62,828 nucleotides of DNA. Origin: Oligella ureolytica DSM 18253. Lineage in GTDB: Bacteria; Pseudomonadota; Gammaproteobacteria; Burkholderiales; Burkholderiaceae_B. How positions within the stretch are numbered: the first letter of the stretch is position 1; every line of letters begins with the position of its first letter. Under the pieces are notes generated by a model. That model was not told the origin of the DNA. It did not search any database and saw only the letters and a program-made list of their open reading frames with translations. Location: the NCBI RefSeq assembly GCF_000373745.1, contig NZ_KB892283.1:1-62828 (forward strand), in the 5' to 3' direction. This document shows positions 7,588-15,600 of the stretch, piece by piece. Both the position numbers and the translations under genes were made by a program.

Positions 7588-10500
7588 TTATGCCGGCTTG
7601 ACACCGGGACCTTCTAAACGGCTACGTCCGCCACTCATCGGAATAACTTGGATTTGTGTGCTGATTCTTTCTTTTAAGGCGGCGACATGAGAAATAATAC
7701 CGATGGTTTTTCCGCTTTGCTGTAAATTGGACAAAGAACTTAAGGCAATATCCAGACTATCCTCATCCAAGGTACCAAAGCCCTCATCTAAAAATAAGGA
7801 TTGCAGCTGCATACTACCCGATACCATCTGCGATAAGCCGAGTGCCAGCGCTAAGCTGACAATAAAGCTTTCGCCACCTGAGAGGTTTTTGATTGAGCGG
7901 ATTTCATCACCTTGGTAATGATCTTCTACCGTAAGCTCCAACTTGCTATCAAGACGATTGTCAATGCACAGGGAGTAACGGTCGCTCATTTGATTTAACT
8001 GTAAATTGGCATAATGAAGGACCAATTCAAAGGTCAGGTTTTGAGCGAAATTGCGATACTTTTTACCATCTGCTGAGCCGATCAGCTCATGTAACATGCG
8101 CCAACGGTTAGTCTCTTTTTCTTGAGCCTCGATGAGTTTATTTTGTTCGGCCACTCGTGAGACGGCGTCCAGATGCATAGACAGCCTTTCCTGGTCTCTA
8201 CCTTTGACAGCGTTTAGTTTTGCTTTTTGAGCTTCAAGCGACTCGTGTTCTAAGCGATAAATATTTAAGGCTTTGTGCTGCTCAGGTTGTTGCTCAGCTA
8301 AGAACTGTAAATTAGCCTCAACTTGCTGTAGCTGCTCTTTTAACGTGCTTTTGCGTTCGGCTAATAAGCGCTGCTGTTGGTCTAAATGGAGGCGCTGCTC
8401 CTCATTCATGCAGGCAGCTAAGAAGCTTTCTTCATTATCAAATTGCTGCTTCTCCAGTTGCTTGTTAAATTGAGGTTCCAGTAAATGCAGTCGCTCTTTA
8501 AGTGTCTCAATCGCTTCTTGAAGGCTTTTGATTTGTTGCTTCAGACGAATAAAAATAGCATCAGCTTCTTGTTGTTCTGTGCTTTTTTCGTCCAACTGCG
8601 CTTCAATGCGCTTAAGTTCAAGCCTGAGCTGCTCTTCCGCTTTATTTGGATCCTTATCACCAAAAAGTGCTTGCCTTGTATCTCTTGATACATTCAAGGC
8701 GTGTTGCTTGTTGCTCTTGCTTTCTTGGAGTGCTTTGGTGTCCGCTTCATATGCCTTGATCTGTTCGCTAAGGTAGGCGATATTGACTTTGACTCGCTCA
8801 AAGGTTGTGCTTGTGTTGTTACTCCAATGCAGTGCATTATTTCTGACCGTCAGCTCTTTTTCGTGTCGTTTAATTTGCTCTTGGAGGCGTTGGATTTGAG
8901 TTTTGAACGCAGCAGGCGAAATTTGTTGCTGATTGAGTGCGTTTTTTAAATCAGCGGTGTTTTGGATGGCTAAGCTCGAGCCGAAGGTGTTGATTAACAG
9001 TTCATGCTTGACTTCGATATTGCTTAATAGCTTGGCGAGATCAGCGGCATCTTCGCTTAGTTGCTGTTCAACTGCCTTGGCACCAGCATCAAGATGAGCG
9101 ATTTGTCGCGCATTATCATTAAGCATCATTAGCACGGCTCTTTCGGTTTTTTTGCTTTCTTCTAAGTCACGCTCAGAGATTTTAGGCACGCTTAGCTCAC
9201 CCTTGATTAATGGGTGTTCTAAGGCACCGCACAGAGGGCAGGGGCTACCGTCGGCTAAGTCATGGCGATGCTCTTCCAGTGATTTAATGGTGACGGCCAA
9301 TTTGTACTCGGCTTCATGCTGGGCTACTTTGGCTTCATGAAGTTTATGCTCTTGCTCTAATCTTGTGCGTTGTGCGATGCGTTGGTTGATTTCATCATAA
9401 AACTGCTTAATAGACGCGCGATGCTTGCCTAACTTCGCATTTTTGTCGTAGTAGCGTTGTGTTTCATCACGAATTGCCTCTAAATTACGTAAGTCATCTT
9501 TTAAACCATCAATCAGATGATTCAGCTTAGTAATTTCCGTGTTGTCTTTTAGGAGTATAAAGAGCTTTTCAATGGCCTCTGCTGTTGAGCATTGTGCGAG
9601 TGAGCTCAGGTTTAAATCACCCAAGGAATAGCCCTGCTCAAGAATACGCTGACAAAGCTGCTTAATCAGCGTCGTGATTTGCTCATAATGGGTATGATGG
9701 TTTTCAAGTTCAGTCGTACTGTTATTTAGGCGGGTGGCGATAAGCGCTAGGCGTGCTTGCTCTTCATCGAGCAACTTTTTCTCTTGCGCAATAAGACTGT
9801 CCAGTTCGCGCACCTTATTAAAGGTGACTCTTTGCTCCTCAAGAAATTGAGCGGTACTGCTTTTTTGATGTCTGATTTCAATTAATTGCTTTTCTCTAAG
9901 CTCGCGAGCGTGTGCAATGTCGTCTAATTGAGGGCTTAGTTTTGTTAACGATTGTTGGTTGTGTTTAAGGCTGTCACGTAAGCCGTTAATCTCGGTGTGG
10001 GTTTTGATGAGCGGCAATGTTTTATTGGCTAGTGCAAGTGTGTGTGCTTGAGGGGAAAAGTCTTGCTCCGCCTGTAGGCATTGTGCCAATTGATCGTTGA
10101 GGTTTTGTTGAGACCTCTGATTTTGTAGTGATTCTTCCCACCATTTAATACCTGCAGCAGCATGTTTTTGCTGCTCATTAACGTGGCTGAGTTGTTGCTC
10201 AAGATTGGCTAGTGAGTTCTGTAATGCGTCGACTTCGTCCGTTTTTAATAAGCTGATGCTATTGACGCCGATAGCCAGTTCAGTGAGCTTTTTCTCTTCC
10301 TCATTTTTTATTTGATGCACTTTAATCGAGATGTCGCTATAAATCTCAGTGCCGGTAATTTGCTCAAGAATGGGTGAACGTTCTTCTTCTTTAGCATTTA
10401 AGAAGTCAGCAAAACGGCCCTGAGCTAGCAGAACAGTACGGGTAAAGCGTTGAAAATCCAGCCCACTGATTTGAGTGATTAATTGAGACACCTCATTAAT

Positions 10501-10884
10501 TCGGCTGGAAAGTAATTTCCCCGAAATCATATCAAATAATTCACGCTTAACCGGCTGCAATTTGCCGTCAGGTCGATTATGCGCTTTGCGTTGACTCCAG
10601 TGCGCGTTATAGGTGCCACTGGCGGTTTGAAACTCAAGTTCAGCAAAACACTCTGCGTGCTGTTTAGAGATAATCTCGTTTTGTGATTGAGAAATGGTCT
10701 CTAATCTTGGTGTACAGCCAAAAAGTGCCAAGCAAATGGCGTCTAAGAGGGTGGTTTTGCCGGCACCGGTCGGTCCGGATATGGCGAAAATACCGTTTTG
10801 TTCATACTCCGGATGAGTAAAGTCAATTAGCCATTCCCCTTCAAGAGAGTTCAGGTTTTTAAAACGTAAGGCGAGTAATTTCAT
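7588..10884 (-). CDS. sbcC: Exonuclease subunit SbcC (Rad50-like ATPase)
   Basis: The SMC-like ATPase partner of SbcD; the complex opens DNA hairpins and processes blocked double-strand ends. In the 1098 aa: Walker A SGPTGAGKTTLLDAICLALFG near residue 36, long coiled coils, the zinc hook CPLCG near residue 548, the ABC signature LSGGES near 1000 and Walker B LFLDEGFGTLDEDSLD near 1031, followed by the IGIISHVAALKERI His switch. Length is in the usual range. The ATG at 10884 overlaps the sbcD stop by four bases (ATGA), so the pair is translationally coupled. The C-terminus is normal for the family and no lesion is seen. Confidence 0.96.
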   Translation of the reverse strand: MKLLALRFKNLNSLEGEWLIDFTHPEYEQNGIFAISGPTGAGKTTLLDAICLALFGCTPRLETISQSQNEIISKQHAECFAELEFQTASGTYNAHWSQRKAHNRPDGKLQPVKRELFDMISGKLLSSRINEVSQLITQISGLDFQRFTRTVLLAQGRFADFLNAKEEERSPILEQITGTEIYSDISIKVHQIKNEEEKKLTELAIGVNSISLLKTDEVDALQNSLANLEQQLSHVNEQQKHAAAGIKWWEESLQNQRSQQNLNDQLAQCLQAEQDFSPQAHTLALANKTLPLIKTHTEINGLRDSLKHNQQSLTKLSPQLDDIAHARELREKQLIEIRHQKSSTAQFLEEQRVTFNKVRELDSLIAQEKKLLDEEQARLALIATRLNNSTTELENHHTHYEQITTLIKQLCQRILEQGYSLGDLNLSSLAQCSTAEAIEKLFILLKDNTEITKLNHLIDGLKDDLRNLEAIRDETQRYYDKNAKLGKHRASIKQFYDEINQRIAQRTRLEQEHKLHEAKVAQHEAEYKLAVTIKSLEEHRHDLADGSPCPLCGALEHPLIKGELSVPKISERDLEESKKTERAVLMMLNDNARQIAHLDAGAKAVEQQLSEDAADLAKLLSNIEVKHELLINTFGSSLAIQNTADLKNALNQQQISPAAFKTQIQRLQEQIKRHEKELTVRNNALHWSNNTSTTFERVKVNIAYLSEQIKAYEADTKALQESKSNKQHALNVSRDTRQALFGDKDPNKAEEQLRLELKRIEAQLDEKSTEQQEADAIFIRLKQQIKSLQEAIETLKERLHLLEPQFNKQLEKQQFDNEESFLAACMNEEQRLHLDQQQRLLAERKSTLKEQLQQVEANLQFLAEQQPEQHKALNIYRLEHESLEAQKAKLNAVKGRDQERLSMHLDAVSRVAEQNKLIEAQEKETNRWRMLHELIGSADGKKYRNFAQNLTFELVLHYANLQLNQMSDRYSLCIDNRLDSKLELTVEDHYQGDEIRSIKNLSGGESFIVSLALALGLSQMVSGSMQLQSLFLDEGFGTLDEDSLDIALSSLSNLQQSGKTIGIISHVAALKERISTQIQVIPMSGGRSRLEGPGVKPA

Positions 10885-12119
10885 ACTGTTTCTGTGGTGC
10901 TTTCTTGTTCTTGATGCAGTCTAAAAATAGTTTCCTGGTAGGTTTTTATCAATTCGCTTTGTTGCTCTTCGGGAATGTTTTGACGTTCGAGTAGTCGTTT
11001 AAACACTTCCTCAACGCTAAGCTCGTTGAGTGTTTCAAGTGACTCCTCGCTCTGTAGACGCTGGTTGCGACGTTGATGATTAATGAGTTTTAATATCTCA
11101 ACCTCTGAGTTTTTGATGCATTCCTGCAGCAAAGAACGTAAATTTGGTTGCAGCTCCTCACTGTCATAGGTGACTTCTAACCAAATGGGTTCGTTTAGGG
11201 CTTTGAGCGCTTCTAATTGAGAGAGTAAAGACGTTAAATTACCGGAAATTTTATCCAGACGTTGGAAACTGGGCACTTCAAGCTCATTAATGTCAGCCTC
11301 ATGGTGCTCATTGAAGTCGATGATTAATACTTTTTTGGAACGTCCGGCTTCAGCAAAACACATAGCCAACGGGCTGCCACTATAGCGAATATGGTTGAAA
11401 CCACCCACTTTTTGATGTTGGTGGATATGACCCAAGGCGACATAATTAAAGTCCGTGCTGAATAGATCGGTTTTTAACTGTCCCAGGGTGCCCACATATA
11501 AGTCGCGCACTCCGTCACCGTCGTTAGTCAGGCCGCCAGTCATAAATAGGTGACCCGTAGCCACTATCGGTACATTGTGTTGAGTCGCTAATTGTTTGGC
11601 GTACTCGGCTACCGCTTGATAGTGCTGATGATGGGCTTCGATAATGCGTTGATCTTTATCTTCTAAGCTCTCCAGAGGTATATAGCGACGAATATCTCTA
11701 TCACTTAGAAAGGGTACCGCACAGACAATCAGCTTCACCTGATTTTGCTCATCTTTGAGAACAAGAACTTCGTCTTTGAGGTCTTCACAGGCCTGACCTA
11801 CCACATGGATATCAAGACTTTTTAAAATAGCTCCGGGAGCGTTTAAAAAATTGGGTGAATCGTGATTGCCGCCGATCACGACAATGTGCTGACAAGACGC
11901 TTTTGTCGCGGCTTTTGCTAAAAAATTATAGTATTGGTCCTGAGCGGTCACGCTGGGTGTGGTTGTATCAAAAATATCACCGGCGATAATCAACACGTTA
12001 ATTTTTTGCTCGTCGATACACTGCAGCATCCAGTCAAGAAATTGAGTAAATTCCGGATACCGTCTTTTTCCTAATAAGGAACGACCTAAGTGCCAGTCAG
12101 AGGTGTGTAAAATTCGCAT
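10881..12119 (-). CDS. sbcD: Exonuclease subunit SbcD (Mre11-like nuclease)
   Basis: The Mn-dependent nuclease of the SbcCD complex. The metallophosphoesterase motifs are complete: MRILHTSDWHLGR (D and H), IIAGDIFDTTTPS, VIGGNHDSPNFL, VATGHLFMTGG and YVALGHIHQHQ with YSGSPLAMCF after it. The 412-residue length and the C-terminal SbcD helical domain fit the family. It is first of a probable sbcD-sbcC-nnrD operon reading leftward, with divergent transcription from the HugZ-like gene at 12253. Confidence 0.96.
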   Translation of the reverse strand: MRILHTSDWHLGRSLLGKRRYPEFTQFLDWMLQCIDEQKINVLIIAGDIFDTTTPSVTAQDQYYNFLAKAATKASCQHIVVIGGNHDSPNFLNAPGAILKSLDIHVVGQACEDLKDEVLVLKDEQNQVKLIVCAVPFLSDRDIRRYIPLESLEDKDQRIIEAHHQHYQAVAEYAKQLATQHNVPIVATGHLFMTGGLTNDGDGVRDLYVGTLGQLKTDLFSTDFNYVALGHIHQHQKVGGFNHIRYSGSPLAMCFAEAGRSKKVLIIDFNEHHEADINELEVPSFQRLDKISGNLTSLLSQLEALKALNEPIWLEVTYDSEELQPNLRSLLQECIKNSEVEILKLINHQRRNQRLQSEESLETLNELSVEEVFKRLLERQNIPEEQQSELIKTYQETIFRLHQEQESTTETV

Positions 12120-12252
12120 GTCGTACTAAGATAGTTGAGGTAGTAAAGCTGAATGGTGGATTCAATTAATAGTAAAGCAAATTATCTAAAGTGAGCGCTA
12201 AACGGTTATTATTTATCAAATTGCGCCTTAATAATTGAATGGAGGGTTGAGC

Positions 12253-12750
12253 GTGACCGAATCAAATGCTGATAAGCATAGAGAATTGGCAGAAAAGTTG
12301 TCTATATTACATCAACAGAAGACCATGATGATAGCGAGCCTTAATGAAGATGGGTCGCCTTTAATCAGCTATGCTCCTTTCGTTGAAAAAGAGGCTGCTT
12401 TTTATATTTTCATTAGCGATTTGGCAGAGCATACGCCAAACCTGATTGAGCGTCCAAAGGCGTCAATTATGCTGGTGGCAGATGAGTCGACGACGTCTAA
12501 CCCCTTTGTTAGGGCGCGTGTGCGCTATGAGGTCGCGTGTACGGTGATTGAGCGTCAAGAGACACTGTTTGACGAAGTGCTTAATGACCTGGAGCAGCGA
12601 CAAGGCAAAATGGTCACATTACTGAAAAGCTTGGGAGATTTTCGTCTGCTTTGTCTTAAGCCCCTCACAGGGAGTTTGGTGGTGGGTGCCGGCGCGGCTT
12701 ATCGCTTTAAGCCGACGGTCCATGACTTTACACAGGTGACCGGTCGATAA
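12253..12750 (+). CDS. HugZ-like pyridoxamine-oxidase-fold heme protein
   Basis: A 165-residue split-barrel flavin/heme-binding-fold protein related to HugZ/HutZ, which degrade or handle heme. Visible marks: LAEKLSILHQQKTMMIASLNEDGSPL (first strand pair), APFV, SDLAEHTPNLIERPKASIMLV and the C-terminal GSLVVGAGAAYRF that matches the HugZ ending motif. The C-terminal catalytic helix domain of HugZ is not present, so this is the single-domain version and heme degradation is uncertain. GTG at 12253 is chosen because GGAGGG lies six bases before it; a TTG at 12235 would put that site inside the gene. Confidence 0.75.
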   Translation: MTESNADKHRELAEKLSILHQQKTMMIASLNEDGSPLISYAPFVEKEAAFYIFISDLAEHTPNLIERPKASIMLVADESTTSNPFVRARVRYEVACTVIERQETLFDEVLNDLEQRQGKMVTLLKSLGDFRLLCLKPLTGSLVVGAGAAYRFKPTVHDFTQVTGR

Positions 12751-12781
12751 TCAGATAAAATAGCAGCTAAAGGAGATGTTA

Positions 12782-13060
12782 ATGAAAAAAGTTGTGTTTT
12801 TACCCTTAGTGGCGTTGACGCTGAGTGCTTGTGTGCAACTGCCGGTTTATCCGCCCATGACAGAAACTGAAATGAGCGAGGTCAATTGCCGTGCCCTCTG
12901 GAAAGACGCCGAAAGGCTAAATCGTGTCATTTATAATGTTCGAGCTAAGTACCCTCATTCAACACCGGCTGGCCGTGATGCTGAGGTGATGGATGCGGCT
13001 CAAACGCGTTTGAATCAAGTACAAGAGTTGAGTGTGCAAAATATGTGCACTTATGGGTAG
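12782..13060 (+). CDS. Small putative lipoprotein, unknown function
   Basis: A 92-residue protein with a lipoprotein signal peptide: MKKVVFLPLVALTLSAC, lipobox LSAC. The mature part is short, mostly helical in character (ERLNRVIYNVRAKYP and DAAQTRLNQVQELS), with two more Cys (NCRALW and QNMCTYG) that could form a disulfide. I do not recognise the family. ATG at 12782 is chosen over 12776 because AGGAG ends six bases before it and directly abuts the earlier one. It lies 31 bases after the HugZ-like gene and 34 before a second small lipoprotein. Confidence 0.7.
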   Translation: MKKVVFLPLVALTLSACVQLPVYPPMTETEMSEVNCRALWKDAERLNRVIYNVRAKYPHSTPAGRDAEVMDAAQTRLNQVQELSVQNMCTYG

Positions 13061-13094
13061 TTAAGTAAGTTTTAAGATTTTTTTGGTTTAATTG

Positions 13095-13331
13095 ATGCTT
13101 AAATTTAAATTGGTTGCTGTGTTTGCCACAGCATTTACGTTGGCCGCATGCACAACTCAAGCCGGTCATGATCCTGAGGGCGATGGTTGTGCAGTTTCTA
13201 ATCAGCGTATTATTCAAAGCGATGCACAGGTAGGTGCAGGCTCCGGTAATTTCTTAAATCGTCACCGGGTGGGCAAACAGGCAGACTATGAGCGCGAGCG
13301 CGCCCGTCGCCTGGGTTGTGGGCAGTTCTAG
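13095..13331 (+). CDS. Second small putative lipoprotein, unknown function
   Basis: A 78-residue protein beginning MLKFKLVAVFATAFTLAAC, a clear lipoprotein signal with lipobox LAAC. The mature part is hydrophilic (GHDPEGDGCAVSNQRII, then an Arg-rich YERERARRLGCGQF end) and has two further Cys. No family recognised. It follows the other small lipoprotein, so the two may be expressed together. Its last four bases overlap the end of rnhA on the other strand. No strong ribosome binding site is seen; the TTG at 13092 is an alternative start. Confidence 0.65.
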   Translation: MLKFKLVAVFATAFTLAACTTQAGHDPEGDGCAVSNQRIIQSDAQVGAGSGNFLNRHRVGKQADYERERARRLGCGQF

Positions 13332-13807
13332 TTCGACCGGTGCCGGTCAGCGAGAACTTGCTCAACACCTTTGTTAGCAAGTTGATCTGCGCGTTCATTG
13401 CCGGCATCGCCACTATGGCCTTTGACCCAAAACCATTGGATTTGATGGCGATTCGTTTGTTCAAGCAGTTGTAGCCACAAGTCTTTGTTTTTTACCGGCT
13501 GGTTGGCTGAGTTTTTCCAATTCTTTTTGATCCAACCGCTTATCCACTCTGTCAGACCTTTTTTGACATATTGTGAGTCGACGTACAGTTCGATTGGCCA
13601 AGACTCTTTAAAAAATTCCAAAGCCTTGATAACCGCCATCATTTCCATGCGATTGTTGGTGGTTTCAAGCTCACCTCCAAAGAGCTCATGCTCCCGATTA
13701 GCAAGCTTTTTGTCTTTGTACTTCATGTAGACACCCCAGCCGCCGGGGCCGGGATTGCCTTTACAGGCACCATCAGTCCAAATTTGTACTATGGCTTTGT
13801 TTGACAT
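13328..13807 (-). CDS. rnhA: Ribonuclease HI
   Basis: Degrades the RNA strand of RNA:DNA hybrids, removing primers and R-loops. The 159-residue protein carries the type 1 fold and catalytic carboxylates: Asp in QIWTDGACKGNPGPGGWG, Glu in ELETTNNRMEMMAVIKAL, Asp in LYVDSQYVKKG, and the last Asp in GNERADQLA, with the basic handle region WKNSANQPVKNKDLW and the active-site loop WVKGHSGDAGNE. It lies just downstream of the methyltransferase gene on the same strand. Confidence 0.96.
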   Translation of the reverse strand: MSNKAIVQIWTDGACKGNPGPGGWGVYMKYKDKKLANREHELFGGELETTNNRMEMMAVIKALEFFKESWPIELYVDSQYVKKGLTEWISGWIKKNWKNSANQPVKNKDLWLQLLEQTNRHQIQWFWVKGHSGDAGNERADQLANKGVEQVLADRHRSN

Positions 13808-13815
13808 CGTGTCCT

Positions 13816-14685
13816 CTAATTCATTTTGTTTTTTGTGACAACCGTAGCAGGTCTAAAGGCGTTTGTTTTCTTTTTTCTCGTGACCGGACCAACGAAGCTC
13901 GGGTTGATATGGCGCTTGATCGCCGAAAGGTAAAATATAGCACCGGCAAAAGGCCACCAACGGTTACCTGCTTTGTTCATAAAGGAGAATTGAGCCAATC
14001 TCTTTTGATTCATAAAGGCAGGCTCATAGCAAGCGAGTTGACCACGATCAATTTCAAAGGACAGTAATTGTAGCCAATCTTTGGTTTTTTGTAGCGAAAT
14101 TTGCTTTTTATTGGGAATGGGGAGGTAAGGAAAGCGCGAAAGCTTGTTGCGTAATCCCCAGAGACTATAAGGATTGAGACCGAAAATGAGTAGTCTGCCC
14201 TCGTGAACTAAGATGCGATCAACTTCACGCAATATGTGGTGAGGGTTATCGTGCCAATCAAGCGTAAAAGGTAAGATAACTAAGTCAACTGACTCGTTGT
14301 CATAGTTAAGGTATTGAGAGGTGAATTGCTGCTCTTTAGCAAAAGGTTGGGGAATATCGCTTTCATCGTGATAGAGCTCCTCCAGCTCTTTTTGAAAGGG
14401 TAGGTCGCTTCTTTGCTCAGGCGCCGTATCAGCATCTGTGGCAAGATCCCTAGTGCCAATGTGTACTAAGTCATCTTGAGTTAGAATGACTTTGTTCCGA
14501 ATTCGGTTGTTGCGTAATAAGTCGCATGACGCTAAGCCAAGTTGCAGGGCAGTATAGCCAAACACATTGACTAATAAGTCATCTGCTCTTGCTTGCATCC
14601 AGTTGCAGGCCAGCTCACCCATGGGGGTTGTCAGCCACTCGTCCGGAGATATTTGGCGCTGTGTGTGTTTTTGCTTGCTCGTCAT
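13816..14685 (-). CDS. Putative SAM-dependent methyltransferase (YafS-like)
   Basis: A 289-residue class I methyltransferase-like protein of the kind encoded beside gloB and rnhA in many proteobacteria. Seen: WLTTPMGELACNW near the start, a degenerate motif I (VFGYTALQLGLASCDLL) without the usual GxGxG, then DLVILPFTLDWHDNPHHILREVDRILVHEGRLLIFGLNPYSLWGLR, the typical motif IV-V region. The Lys/Arg-rich C-terminal tail is unusual but unlikely to matter. The start MTSKQKH at 14685 is preferred; the upstream start at 14733 would overlap gloB. Substrate is unknown. Only 26 bases separate its start from that of gloB. Confidence 0.7.
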   Translation of the reverse strand: MTSKQKHTQRQISPDEWLTTPMGELACNWMQARADDLLVNVFGYTALQLGLASCDLLRNNRIRNKVILTQDDLVHIGTRDLATDADTAPEQRSDLPFQKELEELYHDESDIPQPFAKEQQFTSQYLNYDNESVDLVILPFTLDWHDNPHHILREVDRILVHEGRLLIFGLNPYSLWGLRNKLSRFPYLPIPNKKQISLQKTKDWLQLLSFEIDRGQLACYEPAFMNQKRLAQFSFMNKAGNRWWPFAGAIFYLSAIKRHINPSFVGPVTRKKKTNAFRPATVVTKNKMN

Positions 14686-14711
14686 CAAATTGAAATTCTT
14701 AGGAGAAATGT

Positions 14712-15500
14712 ATGAATACCGAAATTTATCCAATATCCGCGTTTAATGATAATTATATATGGATTGTTCAACAGGGGACTAATGCCGTTGTTGTTGATCC
14801 GGGTCAAGCGGCTCCTGTCATCAGTGATTTAGAATCAAAAAACTTAAATTTAAAAGGCATCTTAATCACGCATCATCATGACGATCACACGGGTGGTGTG
14901 CAGGAGTTGGTAGCGCGTTATGACGTTCCTGTGTATGGTCCGGCGTTTGAAACAAGACCGATTCCCTGTTTGAACGAGGGGCTGACAGAGGGGGATAGTG
15001 TTCGCATTGAGGGTATCGATGCTGAGTTTCAGGTATTGGAAGTGCCGGGGCACACGATGGGTCATATTGCCTACACTACCCTCATTAGTAGCGATCAGCC
15101 CGTTTTGTTTTGTGGTGATACCTTATTTTCCTGCGGTTGTGGTCGTATATTTGAAGGAGATTCTAGGTTAATGCTGCAAAGTGTTGATAAATTAGGAGAA
15201 ATGCCGCACAATACTCTTGTGTGTTGTGCTCATGAATATACCTTAAGCAATATTGATTGGGCGCTGGCAGTAGAACCTGATAATAGCGAGCTACAAAAAT
15301 GGTCACATCGAGCGCGCGATTTGAGGGCACAAAATTTACCAACTTTACCGACGACGATGGCGCAAGAGCAGGCAACTAATCCTTTTTTGCGTGTGCGGGA
15401 GCCGTCAGTAATTAAAGCAGCACAGTCTTATGCAGGGACTGAGTTAGGTGAAGATGCCGCGGTTTTTGCCGCATTAAGGGAATGGAAAAATAACGCTTAG
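14712..15500 (+). CDS. gloB: Hydroxyacylglutathione hydrolase (glyoxalase II)
   Basis: Hydrolyses S-D-lactoylglutathione to D-lactate and glutathione, the second step of methylglyoxal detoxification. The 262-residue metallo-beta-lactamase-fold protein shows the binuclear site motif ITHHHDDHTGG (THxHxDH), the next His in VPGHTMGHIAY, the bridging Asp in LFCGDTLFSCGCGRIFEG and the last His in CAHEYTLSN, then the C-terminal glutathione-binding domain. AGGAG lies six bases before the ATG. Confidence 0.96.
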   Translation: MNTEIYPISAFNDNYIWIVQQGTNAVVVDPGQAAPVISDLESKNLNLKGILITHHHDDHTGGVQELVARYDVPVYGPAFETRPIPCLNEGLTEGDSVRIEGIDAEFQVLEVPGHTMGHIAYTTLISSDQPVLFCGDTLFSCGCGRIFEGDSRLMLQSVDKLGEMPHNTLVCCAHEYTLSNIDWALAVEPDNSELQKWSHRARDLRAQNLPTLPTTMAQEQATNPFLRVREPSVIKAAQSYAGTELGEDAAVFAALREWKNNA

Positions 15501-15600
15501 TATAAATATTGTTACCAAGGTAATATAGCATCGCTTTTTGCCTTATAATGCTAAACAATTTTTCCTTTCATCTCTTGAATCAATTTAAAAGCAAGGCCTT

